From Acidobacteriota bacterium (GTDB taxonomy: Bacteria; Acidobacteriota; UBA6911): DNA of 64,000 bases. Shown piece by piece: positions 41,188 through 51,102 of the stretch. The stretch is taken from positions 1 to 64,000 of the forward strand of contig JAFGIY010000175.1 of assembly GCA_016929335.1 (NCBI GenBank), given 5' to 3'. The translations under genes and the position numbers were made by a program. How positions within the stretch are numbered: the stretch's first letter is position 1; each line of letters begins with the position of its first letter. The notes beneath the pieces are model-generated. The model was not told where the DNA came from, did no database searches, and saw nothing but the letters and a program-made list of their open reading frames with translations.

Positions 41188-43155
41188 TTAGCTGGCATAG
41201 AAAATCCCTGCTTCCAGGCCAAAGCGCAGATACTCCTCCAGCCGGACGCGCAGATTGCTCTCGCGCTGGGGTTGGAAAAGGTCATGAAATGCGCCCATTT
41301 CGGATCCATCGTCTGCTCCCTCTTTTATTTCGATCGGAGTGGATGGCGCGAGTTGGCAATAGCCGGGCTGTCCGAAATGGTGGGACGTAAATACCGGATA
41401 AATTCCTGCTGCGGTCTCTTCGTCCACCGGCTGACAACGGTGCCGGCGGGGAACGCGCGAGCCCCAGGGAATATAGGAAAAACGGACGCAGCCGTCCTGA
41501 AGTTTTTTGGATGTTACTTTTGAACAGAATATCGAGTTACAGCCGAGCTTCAGGAATGCCGCGCGGATTCCGCCGATAACCGTACCGCGGGTGATTGAAA
41601 CATTGCCGGCCGGGCCTTCGTTGACATGACCGGCCAGGGCGACTGCATTCCAGGATGCTGCGTCAAGAATGCTGTCGGCCAACTGCAGGTTTGCATCCTC
41701 GTTTACACGGATGCTCCCGAGGATGGTCTTCTCCACATGCAATTCCTCGATAGATTCAATCTCCAGACTGATCGCCGCCGGATTTGCAGGCCGGCCTTCC
41801 GCGGTTAAAGAAAGCCCCGGAACAAGCGTACAGTGGAGAAGCCGCAGACTTTTAGTCTTTCCTGAAAACTGGATTTTGTTGCCGCTGATCAGCAATCCGT
41901 TCAGAGTAATGCCGATGTTGTCGCCCGCAATTCTGAATGGATTGTTCAGCTTCAAATGTGCTCGAATCTGGTTTGCCGACCGGATCTCCACTCTTCGATT
42001 CGCAATGAAGTTTTTGTTGAGATCTTCGGAATAACAGCCGTTTTCGGTGATTTCAATAATCGCATCCTGATTGCCTATTGCTGCCAGGGCAGCCTGAACG
42101 GATGGATGATCTTGAGGCACCCGGATCACAGTGAAATTTCCGTCGGGAGTAAAAGAGGATTGCCGCTCGTATTCACCGCCGCCCATTTCAGCGCTGAAGC
42201 CGTAGTGGAAAGCCACCTCCGGCGGCTTCGCCTGATCCGCGCCGAACATGAGCCGGCCAAGTTCAGGATCGATGGCAACGCAGTCCGCGTCCGGCTCCGG
42301 CCCCCAGTTATTCGCATTTCCCCGATCGGACAGGTTGCAGATCTTGATCTTGTCGCAGCCCTCAATGAAAATGCTCCTGTCCCGCCCATAGTAGTCTGCG
42401 AAATGCTCCTTCAGAAGGCGTCGGCCAATCGGCATCGGAACGTTCACCGGCTCGGCCAGATGAGCAATATCCTGTTCGCTCTGCGGGCATGTGATGAGAG
42501 GCAGGTTATGGCCAAGTTGGCTGAAGAAAAAGCGCTTCCCATCAACCGGAGTAGCGGGAGACAAAGTGACGCTGAAGGGATCGAGACGCCACACGAAGAT
42601 GCCGATATTTGGAATGCTGTATTTGCCGCGCCGGGCTGAAACGGATCGGATATCGGCCAGGTGGGCAAAACTTTCGAATGGAGTGGAAAGACTTTCAATC
42701 TCCGCAGCACGCTTGATACTTGCGACGGCCAGGTTGTCCGGACGCACGTGATTCACATTCTGCGTCGTCGCAAGCCGCAAAAAGAACTCCACGACTCGAG
42801 ATTCCCATCCGGTCACATCCCGGGCAAGTTGCTCCAGCATGGACGCTGTCCCTTTGCGGCGGCGATATGCAATCGTATTGGCGACTTCAGCGCGGCGTCC
42901 GGGAATCCCGGGAATCTTCGGATTGAGGTTCCTGCAGCCGACCAGGTCCCCGATATAGGGAACAATCCAGTCATCGCAGGTTTCTATAAACTGATCGTCG
43001 TACAACTGCTCAAGATTTTCTTCCAGCTCCTGAACCTGCTCAGCCAGAAGCCGGATTAAGTCGGAGAGCGGCCGTTTGCCCTCGGCCTGCTGCGCATCGC
43101 GCAACCGGTAAATGGCAGGCAATAGTCTGGCCAAAGCATCCTTATCGAGTCTCAT
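41188..43155 (-). CDS. eCIS tail-protein-I-like (Afp12-like) protein with beta-helix extension
   Basis: 655 residues. The first 200 (LARLLPAIYRLRDAQQ ... ETCDDWIVPYIGDLVGCRNLNP ... EVANTIAYRRRKGTASMLEQLARDVTGW) match the N-terminal domain of Afp12/phage tail protein I-like baseplate proteins, which link wedge to fibre. The middle region has beta-helix-like repeats (IRAHLKLNNPFRIAGDNIGITLNGLLISGNKI), suggesting a fused fibre-like part. The start overlaps the upstream gene by 4 nt. Confidence 0.75.
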   Translation of the reverse strand: MRLDKDALARLLPAIYRLRDAQQAEGKRPLSDLIRLLAEQVQELEENLEQLYDDQFIETCDDWIVPYIGDLVGCRNLNPKIPGIPGRRAEVANTIAYRRRKGTASMLEQLARDVTGWESRVVEFFLRLATTQNVNHVRPDNLAVASIKRAAEIESLSTPFESFAHLADIRSVSARRGKYSIPNIGIFVWRLDPFSVTLSPATPVDGKRFFFSQLGHNLPLITCPQSEQDIAHLAEPVNVPMPIGRRLLKEHFADYYGRDRSIFIEGCDKIKICNLSDRGNANNWGPEPDADCVAIDPELGRLMFGADQAKPPEVAFHYGFSAEMGGGEYERQSSFTPDGNFTVIRVPQDHPSVQAALAAIGNQDAIIEITENGCYSEDLNKNFIANRRVEIRSANQIRAHLKLNNPFRIAGDNIGITLNGLLISGNKIQFSGKTKSLRLLHCTLVPGLSLTAEGRPANPAAISLEIESIEELHVEKTILGSIRVNEDANLQLADSILDAASWNAVALAGHVNEGPAGNVSITRGTVIGGIRAAFLKLGCNSIFCSKVTSKKLQDGCVRFSYIPWGSRVPRRHRCQPVDEETAAGIYPVFTSHHFGQPGYCQLAPSTPIEIKEGADDGSEMGAFHDLFQPQRESNLRVRLEEYLRFGLEAGIFYAS

Positions 43156-45860
43156 GGCATGACTCCCAGTTCATCAAGAGGATCGGGATGCAGAGTGAGA
43201 AGCTCCGCACCCACCATGGATCCGGCTTGATCCTTTGCCGGCCCTGCAGCCGGGAGACGGTCATTCAAACCCGCATTTTGATCATCCGAGCGATAGAGTC
43301 TATCGACATCAACACCGCCGACGCCGGCGACGCCCTGGACAACGCTCATGATCTCGCTCAGATGAACAGGCTGTCCAAATGCCCGGTTTGCAAAAGAGAA
43401 AGAATCGCGAAGAGCCTTTTCCGCCGCATTCTTGACTTTATCTTCCTGATATTCCGGAAGCACTTTCACACGGAGTGCAACACGGAAAGTTGCCGGCCGG
43501 TATTGCTTGATTTGAAACCTGACAAATGGAGGCGCTGCCTTGCTCAGCGCGTCACCCAGTTTCTTCAGCAGGGTTGAGCCCGATGCAGCCGGCGCGGTTG
43601 ACGCTGAAGTTTTGCTTTGCGACTGCGCGACAGTCAGAAAAACGCCTTTGCGGTCGTCAAACCATGTCCAGTTGGCCAGCGCTTTGGCGATTCCCGAGAA
43701 ACCGCGGGCGAAGTCTTCGTAATCCCGCAGAGACACTACTCGATCGAGCGTTGTGACTTTAAGGGGAACGTTTGTTCTGGCTGAATCGGCCGTTTCCGGA
43801 TCGTCTCCTCCGTCGGCATCGATTGGATTGGTGACTTCCTTCAAGCCGTATGAGCGGGTGAGCAGCAGTGACAGCTTGTCTTTTTTGACGCGCCCGGCAA
43901 GGCCGATTCCTTTGCGGTAGGTTGCCGTGACGTTACTCTGGCCGGTGGGAAGCCGCGCTCCGTTTATGCCGTCACCGAACTGAACCGCGGTTTTCCCATC
44001 AGAGTCCGTCCGGACGATATAATGGCGATCCTCCGGTCTGCTGCTGAGAAGTGTCTCAGCTTCGCTCCACAGCAGGTCGTTGACATAGACCTTCAGGGTT
44101 GAGGCAGCGCCTGACGGACTCGAATCCGTCAGATATGTGAGCGGTGTCTGCTTCAGCCTAAAGGATTGGAATGCCTGGCCTGCATCCCCACTCCCAAGAG
44201 TTTCATGAACCGTTTCACCATGCGTGGCCGGTGCCACATTTCCATTGATGCGGACGGTGTCTCTTTTGTACTTGTTGTTCAGCCCGCTCTTAAGGGACAG
44301 GACGGTGCGATTGTTTATTGTGGAAGCAGACTGGATCACAACCAACTCGCTCGAGTAGCTGCCGGATGAGCCGTCGATCTCTCCACTCACTATGAGCAAT
44401 TGTCCGGCTTTAAGGCCTTCGATAATACCGTCCAGTTCGATGCTGCTTCCTTCAACAGAGTCCATGCGCGGTAAATCCGCAAGAGTCAGCGGTTCGCTCT
44501 CTGCATAAACCACCATCTTCCGGAGTTGATCCATGCTTTTCACAGAAATGCTCTGATCAAGGTTGAGCCGGGTGACTTTTGAACTCATTCCATAGTTGGA
44601 AGCAGTAGTGTCCTGGACGGCCTGAACTCTCGCCAATGCTGCGTTCTCCGTATCCCCTTCAGGCGCGATGACAGCCCAGCTATCGGGAATAATTTTGGAA
44701 TAGATCGAATCGAGATCGACGTTGCTGCCGGGGGGCGTCAGCGGCCATTCGGAATCAGGACTGCTTGGGCAAATAAGCGCCCGCGTCTCTTTAGGCAGCA
44801 GCTTCCAGGACACGGCGTTGTAGCCGAACAGTGAAGCCCGGGCGCGCATGACGAAAGCTTGCGGTTCATTTTCAGACAGGAGTTTTCCCGGGAACCTTTC
44901 TTTAGTTGAAGCATCTAAAGACGCTTTTCCCCTTTGATAAACGGCCGGCGCTTTGGCCTCTGAGCCCGCATCGATAGAGCTCATCATGTAAGGGATCCTC
45001 TTTGAAGCCGCGCTAGCCATTGAAAGCAGCGACCCGTTCGTCACAATCAACTTAATGTTTGTAGTTTTTGCCGCCGAGTCCTCAAATACCTCTTCGATCT
45101 GCCGCAAAGCTTTCTCTTGCCCGCAGACAAGCAGCAGGTGATCTCCGGGTTTCAGCTGAAGTGAAATTCCTTTTACAGCGACCGAGGAACTGCCTTTGGC
45201 ACTGATGTTTTGCTTTTGTTTGAGCTGCGGTCTGATCCTGTTCCATTCAGGACAGGCGGTGATCGGCTCGATGGTCTCGAAGATCTGGGCTTCCTCATCC
45301 TGCCCCGGAATGCTCTGGACCTTTGTGCCGGCAGCGATGGTCACCGACTCGGGAACCATTGCTGCCGCCTTACGAATTGCCGCGGAAACAGCCGGTGACG
45401 TCGAACCGGCTGCCGACGCCGCACTGCCCGCAGCTGCCGCGGCTTCCTCAAGCGTGAAGGCCAGGTAAGCCGTTGCAGCGACGCCCGGGCTCAAGGCATA
45501 ACCGGTCAATCTGCCCAACTCATGGATGGAACGTTTTTCCGTCGCGGTCCGCAGATAGGATTCGTTGGCGATGCGTTCCTGATAAAAAGTCAGGACATCC
45601 GCAACAGTCGCCCATGCATCCAGCAAAGCGATCGTGAAGTCATCGTCTTTCCGGGTCGTTAATTCTTTCAGTGTGCTGAAATCCGCGCTTGAGAGTCTCG
45701 AGAGCAGGCTTTCCTTGAACTGCGGGTGAGTGCCGATCCGATAGGCAATGGCTTTAAGCCCCGCTCGATTATAAATTTCTGCCGGGACGGCCACTCTTCG
45801 GCCTTCGCAGCATCCGCATTCCGTCAGCCCGTTGAGTGATCGGTCCTTCGCCGCAGTCAT
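43152..45860 (-). CDS. baseplate J-type protein 2 (Afp11/12-like)
   Basis: 902 residues. It has a baseplate-J-like core: TRSYGLKEVTNPIDADGGDDPETADSARTNVPL and TLDRVVSLRDYEDFARGFSGIAKALANWTW are hallmarks, followed by ALRVKVLPEYQEDKVKNAAEKALRDSFSFANRAFGQPVHLSEIMSVVQGVAGVGGVDVD. The N-terminal half is long and Ala/Ser-rich. It forms the wedges of the contractile baseplate. It overlaps both neighbours by 4 nt. Confidence 0.85.
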   Translation of the reverse strand: MTAAKDRSLNGLTECGCCEGRRVAVPAEIYNRAGLKAIAYRIGTHPQFKESLLSRLSSADFSTLKELTTRKDDDFTIALLDAWATVADVLTFYQERIANESYLRTATEKRSIHELGRLTGYALSPGVAATAYLAFTLEEAAAAAGSAASAAGSTSPAVSAAIRKAAAMVPESVTIAAGTKVQSIPGQDEEAQIFETIEPITACPEWNRIRPQLKQKQNISAKGSSSVAVKGISLQLKPGDHLLLVCGQEKALRQIEEVFEDSAAKTTNIKLIVTNGSLLSMASAASKRIPYMMSSIDAGSEAKAPAVYQRGKASLDASTKERFPGKLLSENEPQAFVMRARASLFGYNAVSWKLLPKETRALICPSSPDSEWPLTPPGSNVDLDSIYSKIIPDSWAVIAPEGDTENAALARVQAVQDTTASNYGMSSKVTRLNLDQSISVKSMDQLRKMVVYAESEPLTLADLPRMDSVEGSSIELDGIIEGLKAGQLLIVSGEIDGSSGSYSSELVVIQSASTINNRTVLSLKSGLNNKYKRDTVRINGNVAPATHGETVHETLGSGDAGQAFQSFRLKQTPLTYLTDSSPSGAASTLKVYVNDLLWSEAETLLSSRPEDRHYIVRTDSDGKTAVQFGDGINGARLPTGQSNVTATYRKGIGLAGRVKKDKLSLLLTRSYGLKEVTNPIDADGGDDPETADSARTNVPLKVTTLDRVVSLRDYEDFARGFSGIAKALANWTWFDDRKGVFLTVAQSQSKTSASTAPAASGSTLLKKLGDALSKAAPPFVRFQIKQYRPATFRVALRVKVLPEYQEDKVKNAAEKALRDSFSFANRAFGQPVHLSEIMSVVQGVAGVGGVDVDRLYRSDDQNAGLNDRLPAAGPAKDQAGSMVGAELLTLHPDPLDELGVMP

Positions 45861-48643
45861 TGTCCACCCCCCATCTCGATCCGGAGGATCCCGTGATCCG
45901 GGAAACTCGGATCGTTATCCAGCCGCGCAATCTCGAGGCGGCCGAGAACAAGCCGTCCCTCATCACAAGCATCGGTATTATCCTCGCCCTTGCGTTGAAA
46001 TCTGGTCACGTGAACATCCCGGACTCCGTCGACATTCATGGCCGCCTCATAAATCCGGCTCAAATATACCGGCTGTCCGAATGTATATTGATCCGGGTGA
46101 AAGAGACCCAGCCGCCCGTCAGAGCGGCGTCCATTGCTGAATACGTCGAGCAGTGCTTCTTTCACATCCTCACAGAAATATCCGGGCTTCACGCAGACAC
46201 GCATATCGATTTCAAGCGATACGTATCGAGGGGCATCGAGAACCAGATCATATCCGGCCAGACGGTAACGTTCTAAATGCGCAAGCATCTTTTCGCGGAA
46301 TAGATCGTCGATGAGCATGCCGTTTTTGCGGTCGATGGTGAGAAACACGGTGTGCCAGCTGCCGGTCCATCGGAAGCATGCTACCGCGTTCTGAACGCCG
46401 GGAAATTTTCTCGCCGCCTCGGCATAATCCTCAGCGGTCACCGCGCGCTCCTGCACGCGGAACGCAAAGGGCGCCTTCTGCCGGACCTGTTCTATGGATT
46501 CCGGATCCATTCCTCCCGTGGCAGACAGCGGATTCGTCACCGCGGTGATCGCGTTTTCGTCGCTGACAATGTGTATCAGGGTATCGGCGCCAACATTTCC
46601 GCCCGATCCGTTGCCAATCCTGTAGCTTGCTTTGAAAATTGTCCCCGTGCGGGGCCTCATCCCATATCCGTTATCGCCGAAACGGATGAAGATGGTTTCG
46701 TCATCCTCCATTTCAACTACAAAGCGCCGGTCGTCTTCCGTGCAGTTAAGAAGATCCCTTACAGGAATCCATGGTTCAGCCGCCGCATTGTCTTTTTCAA
46801 AGAGCGTGACTGCCGGCAATGCGGTTTTGATAATCGTCGAAGCTGTTTCAGAAGCAGACAATGGAGGGCGAAGAATATCAAAGCGGCCGTCCTGCCTTCG
46901 GATGACAATGATTTCTTTTCCGTCGCTGACCGACCATTTCTTCCCGGAGCCCTGGACAGTGACCTTTCCGGGCTGAAAGCAGACACCTTTGAGGTTGAGT
47001 TGCGGATCGAGCTCGCTGGTTGAGAATGCCTTATTCGTAAGATCAGTCGCGAGTTTTACCGGATCCGCCGGAGTAAAGTCAAAGAGCAATTTTTCCGGAT
47101 AGGGCGATGCCGCCGTCAGCGGCTTGCGTTCAAGGGAGGGACTGAACTTCGGATATTTATATGCAGGCATGGCCGGCCGGCATCGATCCGGAGGATTTGG
47201 TTTGATAAGAGGCTTTGGCTCCGGGACCTTATCGGCATCGCCGTCTTTGATGGACAAATCTTCCACGGCCGCTCCATGATCGGCCGGCACGATGTTGCCG
47301 AGAACCTCGCTGACATCTTCCAGCGGCTTTGATCCGTGTTCCCCGTCGCTTACGGACGATATGCAGATAGGAAATGGCAAAGCATCTCCGGCCGCCCATT
47401 CAATTTCGGTGATCTCGGTTCCATACAGCGGATCCTTCAGCGGCTGCTCGGGATGCCCGGGAACGTGAGATAAGACATAGGATAAACGGACTGGGTGCCG
47501 GTGGCCTGGATCGGCATCTTCTTTCCTGCCGGTGTTGGGCCCCATAACCTCGGCCAGTATCACGACATCACCGGCTTTCAAATTGGGGAGGTGACCCAGC
47601 AGCGTCGCCTTGGTGGCGCCTGCAGGCAGGCAGCATCGCGTGTTGCCCCAGGTGTAGAAACGCATGCGGTTATGATCTTTAAAAGCAGCCAGATCGTGCA
47701 TGGCTTCAAAGACTGTCTGCCCTTTCTGTAAAGCCTCGACTGCGTCATATTCAGCGACCCGAGTGCGCGATTTTCCCTCCGGATCGGCAGTCAGGAAGGG
47801 AGTGCCCTTTTTCAGAATTACCGGGCTTTCGCCTTCCACTGTGATGTGAATCCAGGCGCGGGCGTTGCATCCGTCGTGCATATGATAATCGACCAGGCGA
47901 GCGTGCCTGCGCACCGAGACACGGCGTCGTGCGGTGCCGAGATACGCCTCGGTAGCGACAGCGTCCTGCCGATAGCTCAACTGATCGCCGATCGCCGCCA
48001 TCCACTCAATCAGCGTTATGCCCAGGTCGGCAGGGCTTCGTTCCTCCCATGCGGGAATAAGCAGCGCCATGCGATCGAGCATCAGCTGGCGAAAGCCGGC
48101 ATAATCCTTGGCCAGGTAGTTGATGTCCGGACCGCTTTTTACAGTTGTCGGGCAGATCAAATGGGACAGGCAATCGAAGTCACTGGGGCATCCGGCCTTG
48201 AAACGGAATTCGATTGCCGAAAGGATCGGATCGAAATCAGACGGCGCCTGTGGATCAGCAGGATCTCTCAAAATCCTGAATGTATATGCGGAAAAATCGC
48301 CATTGGAATCGGTTCGCACGACGAGCATCCGCTTGCGATCTTCACTCCCCCCTGGCAGACAACTCTCTTCTTCGGGCAACAGGAAGCCGGCCGGAAGATT
48401 GTCCCCGGTGTGGGCCTCTGCGATCCCGACTGTTTTAATGCGCGTTCCGCCATCGATCGCCAGATATTCCGGCTTGAGAGATGAGATGCTTTTGCCGGAG
48501 AGAAACGAGACAAGCAAAGTCCTTTGGCGTCTTTCCAGAGGGAGAGCGGGGCTATCGACAACTTCAATAAAATCGATGCCGTTCAGAGTCTGGCTGTCCT
48601 TCAGTTTCTGCCGGCGGACATCGTCGCAACAGAAGTATTTCAT
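45857..48643 (-). CDS. baseplate J-type protein 1 (Afp11-like)
   Basis: 928 residues. The C-terminal half contains IRFGDNGYGMRPRTGTIFKASYRIGNGSGGNVGADTL, VTNPLSATGGMDPESIEQVRQKAPFAFRVQERAVTAEDYAEAARKFPGVQNAVACFRW and the final VYLSRIYEAAMNVDGVRDVHV, all typical of putative baseplate assembly proteins of eCIS. The N-terminal YLAKDYAGFRQLMLDRMALLIPAWEERSPADLGITLIEWMAAIGDQLSYRQDA is the family's conserved helix. Together with the next gene it builds a two-component wedge. Confidence 0.88.
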   Translation of the reverse strand: MKYFCCDDVRRQKLKDSQTLNGIDFIEVVDSPALPLERRQRTLLVSFLSGKSISSLKPEYLAIDGGTRIKTVGIAEAHTGDNLPAGFLLPEEESCLPGGSEDRKRMLVVRTDSNGDFSAYTFRILRDPADPQAPSDFDPILSAIEFRFKAGCPSDFDCLSHLICPTTVKSGPDINYLAKDYAGFRQLMLDRMALLIPAWEERSPADLGITLIEWMAAIGDQLSYRQDAVATEAYLGTARRRVSVRRHARLVDYHMHDGCNARAWIHITVEGESPVILKKGTPFLTADPEGKSRTRVAEYDAVEALQKGQTVFEAMHDLAAFKDHNRMRFYTWGNTRCCLPAGATKATLLGHLPNLKAGDVVILAEVMGPNTGRKEDADPGHRHPVRLSYVLSHVPGHPEQPLKDPLYGTEITEIEWAAGDALPFPICISSVSDGEHGSKPLEDVSEVLGNIVPADHGAAVEDLSIKDGDADKVPEPKPLIKPNPPDRCRPAMPAYKYPKFSPSLERKPLTAASPYPEKLLFDFTPADPVKLATDLTNKAFSTSELDPQLNLKGVCFQPGKVTVQGSGKKWSVSDGKEIIVIRRQDGRFDILRPPLSASETASTIIKTALPAVTLFEKDNAAAEPWIPVRDLLNCTEDDRRFVVEMEDDETIFIRFGDNGYGMRPRTGTIFKASYRIGNGSGGNVGADTLIHIVSDENAITAVTNPLSATGGMDPESIEQVRQKAPFAFRVQERAVTAEDYAEAARKFPGVQNAVACFRWTGSWHTVFLTIDRKNGMLIDDLFREKMLAHLERYRLAGYDLVLDAPRYVSLEIDMRVCVKPGYFCEDVKEALLDVFSNGRRSDGRLGLFHPDQYTFGQPVYLSRIYEAAMNVDGVRDVHVTRFQRKGEDNTDACDEGRLVLGRLEIARLDNDPSFPDHGILRIEMGGGQ

Positions 48644-49005
48644 GTTGTCCGCCTTTCCGTAGTGAATGTAGCGCTGACTCCTTCCTGGTTCCTCAGGATT
48701 GTGTACCGGATCTCCACGCTCAGCCGGGATTCGAGAGAGCTGACTTCAACTGTTTCCACCCGGATCAAATGACCGAGGAAGCGCTGCAGCGAGGCCTGAA
48801 CCAGGAACTGTGTCGTTGCGGCCAATTCCGGGGAATTCGGCTCAAACACCAGCTGCGCCAGGCCACAACCGAAATCCGGCCGGTTGATGCGCTCTCCGGG
48901 AGCGGTAAAGAGGATTTGCTCGATCATGTCGCGGATATGGTCCTCCTCTCCGCTGGCAGCTGTTCTCCCCTTGTCATCAAATCGCAACGGATAATCGATG
49001 TTCAT
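48640..49005 (-). CDS. GPW/gp25-family baseplate wedge protein (Afp9-like)
   Basis: 121 residues from the ATG at 49005 (MNIDYPLRFDDKG), which has GAGGATTTC before it; an upstream ATG at 49050 overlaps the PAAR gene. IRDMIEQILFTAPGERINRPDFGCGLAQLVFEPNS is the diagnostic gp25 signature, including the EPGERxxxPxFG core. It connects hub, wedge and first sheath ring, where it primes sheath assembly. Its 3' end overlaps the next gene by 4 nt. Confidence 0.92.
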   Translation of the reverse strand: MNIDYPLRFDDKGRTAASGEEDHIRDMIEQILFTAPGERINRPDFGCGLAQLVFEPNSPELAATTQFLVQASLQRFLGHLIRVETVEVSSLESRLSVEIRYTILRNQEGVSATFTTERRTT

Positions 49006-49012
49006 GAAATCC

Positions 49013-49333
49013 TCACGTACCCGAGACTCTCGTCTGTGTTGATACGACAAACAGCGGAGTGCCGTTGGGGGAGCAGATGGCCTGGCTGTCCATCAAGATC
49101 ACCGGCGCGCTGCCTGCAAAAACGCGCAGAGCTGCCCTTACCCACTGCCCTGACACGCACGGAACCGGCGAGCCGCTGACATTAAAAGGACAGCCGGCCA
49201 CTACATAGGGAGAAGTCATTACGGCAATCGGCTGACCGCTTACCAGAACTCGCGAATTCGGCATCATCGGTGTCGCCTGTCCGCCGTGGGCACACAGAAC
49301 GGTTGCGCCGAGATGAACCAGAGGTGTTGGCAT
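49013..49333 (-). CDS. PAAR-like spike-tip protein (Afp10-like)
   Basis: 106 residues behind GGGAGAC. TVLCAHGGQATPMMPNSRVLVSGQPIAV, then VAGCPFN, and ICSPNGTPL give the Cys/His pattern of PAAR-like proteins, which sharpen the central spike with a metal-bound tip and may carry cargo. No C-terminal toxin extension is present. It lies directly upstream of gp25, as in other eCIS clusters. Confidence 0.8.
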   Translation of the reverse strand: MPTPLVHLGATVLCAHGGQATPMMPNSRVLVSGQPIAVMTSPYVVAGCPFNVSGSPVPCVSGQWVRAALRVFAGSAPVILMDSQAICSPNGTPLFVVSTQTRVSGT

Positions 49334-49458
49334 TGTGTCTCCCTGGAGCGTTCAGCTGTCCGCTTTCATCGCTCAGCCTTCTTCACTCATTGCGTTTGGT
49401 TTCAGCTGTTTCCTAAAACAAAACTTCTTTGCGCTACTCAAAGAAGTCATTACAGAAT

Positions 49459-49974
49459 CTAAATAACAGTCAGAGCGCCGCCGTTTATATCCACGGTGGG
49501 CCCAATCAGGGTAATAACGGCCCCCTTGCCGTTGGAGATAGTGATCCCCGTATCATTCACCAGAATCATTGCGCCGGTGGTGCTCTTCAACATGATCCCG
49601 CCTGCCGGACCGGGCAGATCGCTGATTACGAGGCTGTTCTGCAGCTGAGTTTGCAGCACGATGCTTGGCGATGCAGGATTCCCTGCCAGCGCCGGCGCCG
49701 GCAGCTCCGCCGCCGTTCCCCACCAGCATCCGACCCAGACCGGATAGTTCGGATCTCCCTGCTCGAACTCGATCCAGACTCCTGCGCCGATGGGCGGTAC
49801 AAAGTACGAGCCCATCTGCGGCCCGGCCAGCGGCACGCAGGGTTTGGCCCAGGTAGTAGGAATCAATTTTGAAACATCGGGGACTATGGCTTGAATCCTT
49901 CCGGTCTGCAGTGGATCGATGTTGTTGACCACCGTGCCGCTATACTTGCCGAAATATTTGTCCTGTGCAGTCAT
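49459..49974 (-). CDS. gpV/gp5-like spike protein
   Basis: 171 residues. The N-terminal OB-fold is visible as GKYSGTVVNNIDPLQTGRIQAIVPDVSK ... WAKPCVPLAGPQMGSYFVPPIGAGVWIEFEQGDPNYPVWVGCWWG, the classic phage baseplate assembly protein V segment. The C-terminus (GIMLKSTTGAMILVNDTGITISNGKGAVITLIGPTVDING) is a short beta-helix needle. It trimerises into the spike below the hub. It overlaps the hub gene by 4 nt. Confidence 0.93.
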   Translation of the reverse strand: MTAQDKYFGKYSGTVVNNIDPLQTGRIQAIVPDVSKLIPTTWAKPCVPLAGPQMGSYFVPPIGAGVWIEFEQGDPNYPVWVGCWWGTAAELPAPALAGNPASPSIVLQTQLQNSLVISDLPGPAGGIMLKSTTGAMILVNDTGITISNGKGAVITLIGPTVDINGGALTVI

Positions 49975-51098
49975 GCCGGCACCTTGTCGACAGTTGAGAT
50001 CAATCCGTTTCTGACGAGAGTGAAATTCTGCTTGTACTCTCCCGGCTTGATCGAATGAGTGACGCTGCTTACGTAGTAGAGTCCGTCAAAAGCCGTGCCT
50101 GCGCCGCGAACCCCGACTAGTTTACGGGGCTGAAGAATCCGGCCGTAGCGAGCGACATCAAGAGATCCGCTTGCCGTGACGGCTTGAGCCGATTTCGCCG
50201 AGAGCGCCATTCCCAGAAGCGCTCCGCGGATCGGCGAGTACTTGGCCGTTCCGGTTATCAGATCCACTCCTTTCGGAATCGGTGGAACCAGCCCGAGCGG
50301 AGGGCTGAGCGGTGTAATGTCCGGAACCGGGATAGGGATAGGAACTTTGGCAATAGGATTTTGAATGAAAACGATGGGGAGCTTTTTAGAATCCGCATCA
50401 AAAATGAAATTCATGGATTCGACGTTCGTGTGAGCATCCATGTCGACGTTGAGAGCAGGCTGCGGCGTTCCTATTTTCAACTGAGGTCCCCAGTAAGCGA
50501 AGCTTATGCCCGGCGCAGATCCGGGTTCAACGTAGAAGACATACCCAACGTCCTCGGCCAGCTTTTTGACGTAATCGAGATCTTTGCCGCTCTGGACAGG
50601 AATACGGTCGATCGGCAGCGGCAGATCGATGAGCGGGCTCGGGATCACCTTGGGAATAATGCCGAGCACCGCATATTTGGAGAGGATAAGCAGGACCTGC
50701 GCTTCAGCCGGCATAGCCGGATAGGGAAGACCGCTGAAGTCGATGTAGTTCATCACGCAGGACAGATCCTCACCCGTGAGCGTCAAAGCCGCATGTCCGG
50801 CGTCGCTTCCTGGACTGACCTGATGGTTCGTTACAACGCCATCAATGAGGACTTCCGGCGTGCCGTTCACGGTCGCAACAAGAATGACGCGGACAAGCGG
50901 GATCGCAGCGCCTCCGCTCAGAAGGAAGAGCGTGTGCAACGACGAACGGGTGCTGATGCGAAAAGTCAGCTGGAATCCGCTTCGACCATCGGAGGCGCAT
51001 GTGATTTGAGCGTCGGTAAGCGCATCGACGATCGGCTGCGAAACGGGAACAGCCACAGCCGGTCCGATCATGACTGTCAGATGGACGCCTTTCAGCAT
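49971..51098 (-). CDS. gpD/gp27-like baseplate hub protein (Afp8-like)
   Basis: 375 residues. SRSGFQLTFRISTR at the start, VILVATVNGTPEVLIDGVVTNHQVSPGSDAGHAALTLTGEDLSCVMN, and IPVQSGKDLDYVKKLAEDVGYVFYVEPG are typical of phage late control gene D/VgrG N-terminal hub domains. It forms the trimer joining the inner tube to the spike. It is encoded just before the spike gene, as expected. Confidence 0.85.
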   Translation of the reverse strand: MLKGVHLTVMIGPAVAVPVSQPIVDALTDAQITCASDGRSGFQLTFRISTRSSLHTLFLLSGGAAIPLVRVILVATVNGTPEVLIDGVVTNHQVSPGSDAGHAALTLTGEDLSCVMNYIDFSGLPYPAMPAEAQVLLILSKYAVLGIIPKVIPSPLIDLPLPIDRIPVQSGKDLDYVKKLAEDVGYVFYVEPGSAPGISFAYWGPQLKIGTPQPALNVDMDAHTNVESMNFIFDADSKKLPIVFIQNPIAKVPIPIPVPDITPLSPPLGLVPPIPKGVDLITGTAKYSPIRGALLGMALSAKSAQAVTASGSLDVARYGRILQPRKLVGVRGAGTAFDGLYYVSSVTHSIKPGEYKQNFTLVRNGLISTVDKVPA

Positions 51099-51102
51099 TG
51101 GA

